This document shows, in pieces, positions 63,501 through 64,000 of a stretch of DNA of 64,000 nucleotides (its first letter is position 1; every line of letters begins with the position of its first letter). This stretch comes from a virus: IMG/VR virus record IMGVR_UViG_3300030503_000566, positions 21,558-85,557 of that record; one strand, written 5' to 3'. The notes beneath the pieces are model-generated. The model did no database searches, was not told the DNA's origin, and saw only the letters and a program-made list of their open reading frames with translations. The position numbers were made by a program, and so were the translations under genes.

Positions 63501-64000
63501 ATCCTGATGATTCTTATGACTATCTGAGATTTAACTCTGGTAGGGCATTGACTATAGGTGCAGATATGAGAATGAAACAATTAGCCACAGCAAGAGAAAA
63601 ACTTGGTGATGTACAGAAAACTATCTTGGACACTGCTGATAGGTTAAATATTGATCCTCAGGAACTTTCTCAAGGTAAATATAAAGCTAAGAATGGGGCT
63701 AAGATTAACTATGCAGATGGTGGTTCTATAGGTGAGGGTGGAGATCCTAATAAGCCCTCAAGATCTGATAGAAACCATAATCCCGGCAATATTAAATATG
63801 GACCTTGGGCAAAAGCCCACGGAGCTACTAGTAAGGATGCTGATGGCTTTGCTATATTTGATAGTGATGATGCTGGGAAAACTGCTATGACAAGTCTTTT
63901 ACAATCAAAGACTTACAATAATCTTTCGGTAAAAGATGCTATTAATAAATGGACTGATAATAAACCATATAGCTATGATTTAGGCCCTCTTGCCTCTAAA
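60521..64000 (+). CDS. giant virion protein, N-terminal 1160 residues (cut by window edge)
   Basis: An open frame from ATG 60521 to the window end without stop. Many short segments contain an NGG or xGG core (FTNGGE, FKKGGK, WENGGS, WDDGGY, YENGGI). Two peptidoglycan-enzyme-like parts are visible: VDPNEALAIASQESDFG (lytic transglycosylase style) and, near the end, NHNPGNIKYGPWAKA with GFAIFDSDDAGKTAM. Such huge proteins follow the muzzle gene in crAss-like phages and are ejected with the genome; the remainder may continue toward RNA-polymerase-like proteins. Confidence 0.82.
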   Translation, partial: MAEKINYHVTIDEIFSPLKAKSGISIKPENKGKFNATKKATGKSTEELTHSKNPTTKKRAIFAQSASRWHHAEDGDTLGPVVDPIDLNTVYPAAKSNITTGIQPVGATGPNTNSIAGPEAMSNPGTNTPAGATRPPKAPPTDSKNSIQGVGNSVLFGLTAFDAMLSNGKVRNQQVVRPPRAYNQHPYGTGSEALMKKGGKIKAKKGLFTQQTMDEGGGIYNPPFHNMIAQNVAEDKGGAPKHYYHADDDYYEEGGAVENLFNQFGGMSKVPTSIMSGAGGASSAGGFAKIAGMAAMADNGAQFGGYELAPPSKYVKQDQSSNLNVFTNGGELKEDDKNNLLVFKKGGKVPKGKYGYRMHQDETRNRPTFKNGGAVTDEDNLLVWENGGSTDKDNLLVWDDGGYIKKLNSKGKVIPNILANGSKISPNQARADRPYNQMTYYDKDIVAEHGSVISPEQAHSDYPYTQEWYENGGILPSSYGKDEDVNKLVFHGGGSISGHSIAGKMSKGANAPSDGSLRKSRIKNPKAVPEMEEGGRMIASGLGGPGKTYKNHKYLDSFDDSKLLTAEYFNGGSVEKPFIPKNYKNVAQKGQKKAPPIMDYGGPVGQKPVSQMTDAEVHAELTRPMPHPADLIRVRDTRTTNPVTNQKLRPDQLGGRSTIVNSDVIKAIVAQAKAKGVDPNEALAIASQESDFGKADYVPRFKKIDDYLSSWGGIDPNARKEMDKARSNAYNEAMGSLGHAWAYRDTNMIPGYQEPSQVGKNTGQDFMNAGADALAKALKEKNTYARQLGYTDDAHRLQTYNGLGKLGYNKTMGGKQSAYGVPLAPGQPLDLRKNPAYGKNIISIRDSVIRNNPALENIVNSTPAYKSTTDNSTAKMDNGGSVDVNRVIPHPLKFYYGGDADTISNNPYAGPTVEFKGPSHEEGGIGMSYGGKKVEVEGGETGVVDQQGDFNVMGNMVFPGTNTKFKALSKKISDQENSTNRKLNKGTKLMDESNPDDSYDYLRFNSGRALTIGADMRMKQLATAREKLGDVQKTILDTADRLNIDPQELSQGKYKAKNGAKINYADGGSIGEGGDPNKPSRSDRNHNPGNIKYGPWAKAHGATSKDADGFAIFDSDDAGKTAMTSLLQSKTYNNLSVKDAINKWTDNKPYSYDLGPLASK

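Noticed and set aside
1-64000. CRISPR array, integrase, transposase or reverse-transcriptase-based diversity cassette
   Set aside because: No array of regular direct repeats, no recombinase or transposase signature and no reverse transcriptase motif was found; the tandem repeats present are microsatellite or leader repeats.
1-64000. Stop-codon reassignment as seen in some crAss-like phages
   Set aside because: TAA, TAG and TGA all end clear genes (for example TAG at 33313 and 44520, TGA at 29150 and 34804), and long genes are uninterrupted under the standard code.

Overview
The window is a stretch of a tailed double-stranded DNA phage genome, almost certainly a crAss-like phage (Crassvirales) of a Bacteroidetes host. 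The evidence is the gene set and its order: SF2 helicase, DnaB-like helicase, DRB0094-type RNA ligase and family B DNA polymerase on one strand; TerL, portal, scaffold-like protein, HK97-type major capsid protein (MCP), tail and fibre genes, metallophosphoesterase, IHF-like protein, P22 gp4-like adaptor, a giant muzzle-type tail protein and a giant virion protein on the other. The DNA is AT-rich, codons are AT-ended, Shine-Dalgarno sequences are scarce, and rightward genes carry Bacteroides-type promoters (TTTG-N19-21-TAnnTTTG). TAA, TAG and TGA all end genes, so no stop-codon reassignment is visible. No integrase, repressor or CRISPR array was seen.

Layout. (1) 1-9.7 kb, leftward: replication and nucleic-acid genes in a tight, overlapping operon (helicases, RNA ligase, a glycosyltransferase, macro-domain protein, PolB, BCS1-like AAA+ ATPase). 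(2) 9.8-28.1 kb, leftward: an accessory region of about 70 small genes, mostly unrecognised. It holds a five-member paralogue family (11.3-15.0 kb), many single-span micro-proteins of 20-42 codons, several intrinsic terminators, a tRNA-Ile(UAU), a tyrosine/dual-specificity phosphatase and a repeated leader motif (AACTCTAAAT just before start codons). (3) 27.1-27.7 kb: a gene-free, palindrome-rich block with two pairs of phased inverted repeats and an orphan rightward promoter, probably a control region or small-RNA locus. (4) 28.3-31.8 kb, rightward: small genes behind promoters placed almost on the start codon, then a pyruvyltransferase, a glycosyltransferase and a papain-like protein. (5) 31.8-32.9 kb: an antisense HNH endonuclease gene, tRNA-Arg(UCU), tRNA-Met(CAU), two micro-ORFs, a strong terminator and the promoter of the packaging/capsid operon. 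(6) 33.0-51.1 kb: DNA-binding and packaging genes, TerL, portal, scaffold, MCP, connector candidates, lysozyme, tail-collar protein and Cys/Thr-rich fibres. (7) 51.2-64.0 kb: metallophosphoesterase, GIY-YIG homing endonuclease, ring/adaptor proteins, muzzle, and a giant virion protein that runs off the right edge.

The leftward module replicates DNA and remodels the host cell. The rightward module builds the particle and delivers the genome. The tRNAs read AUA, AGA and AUG. AUA and AGA are common in these AT-rich genes, and an RNA ligase encoded nearby could repair cleaved RNA. The left edge cuts a helicase gene and the right edge cuts the giant virion protein.
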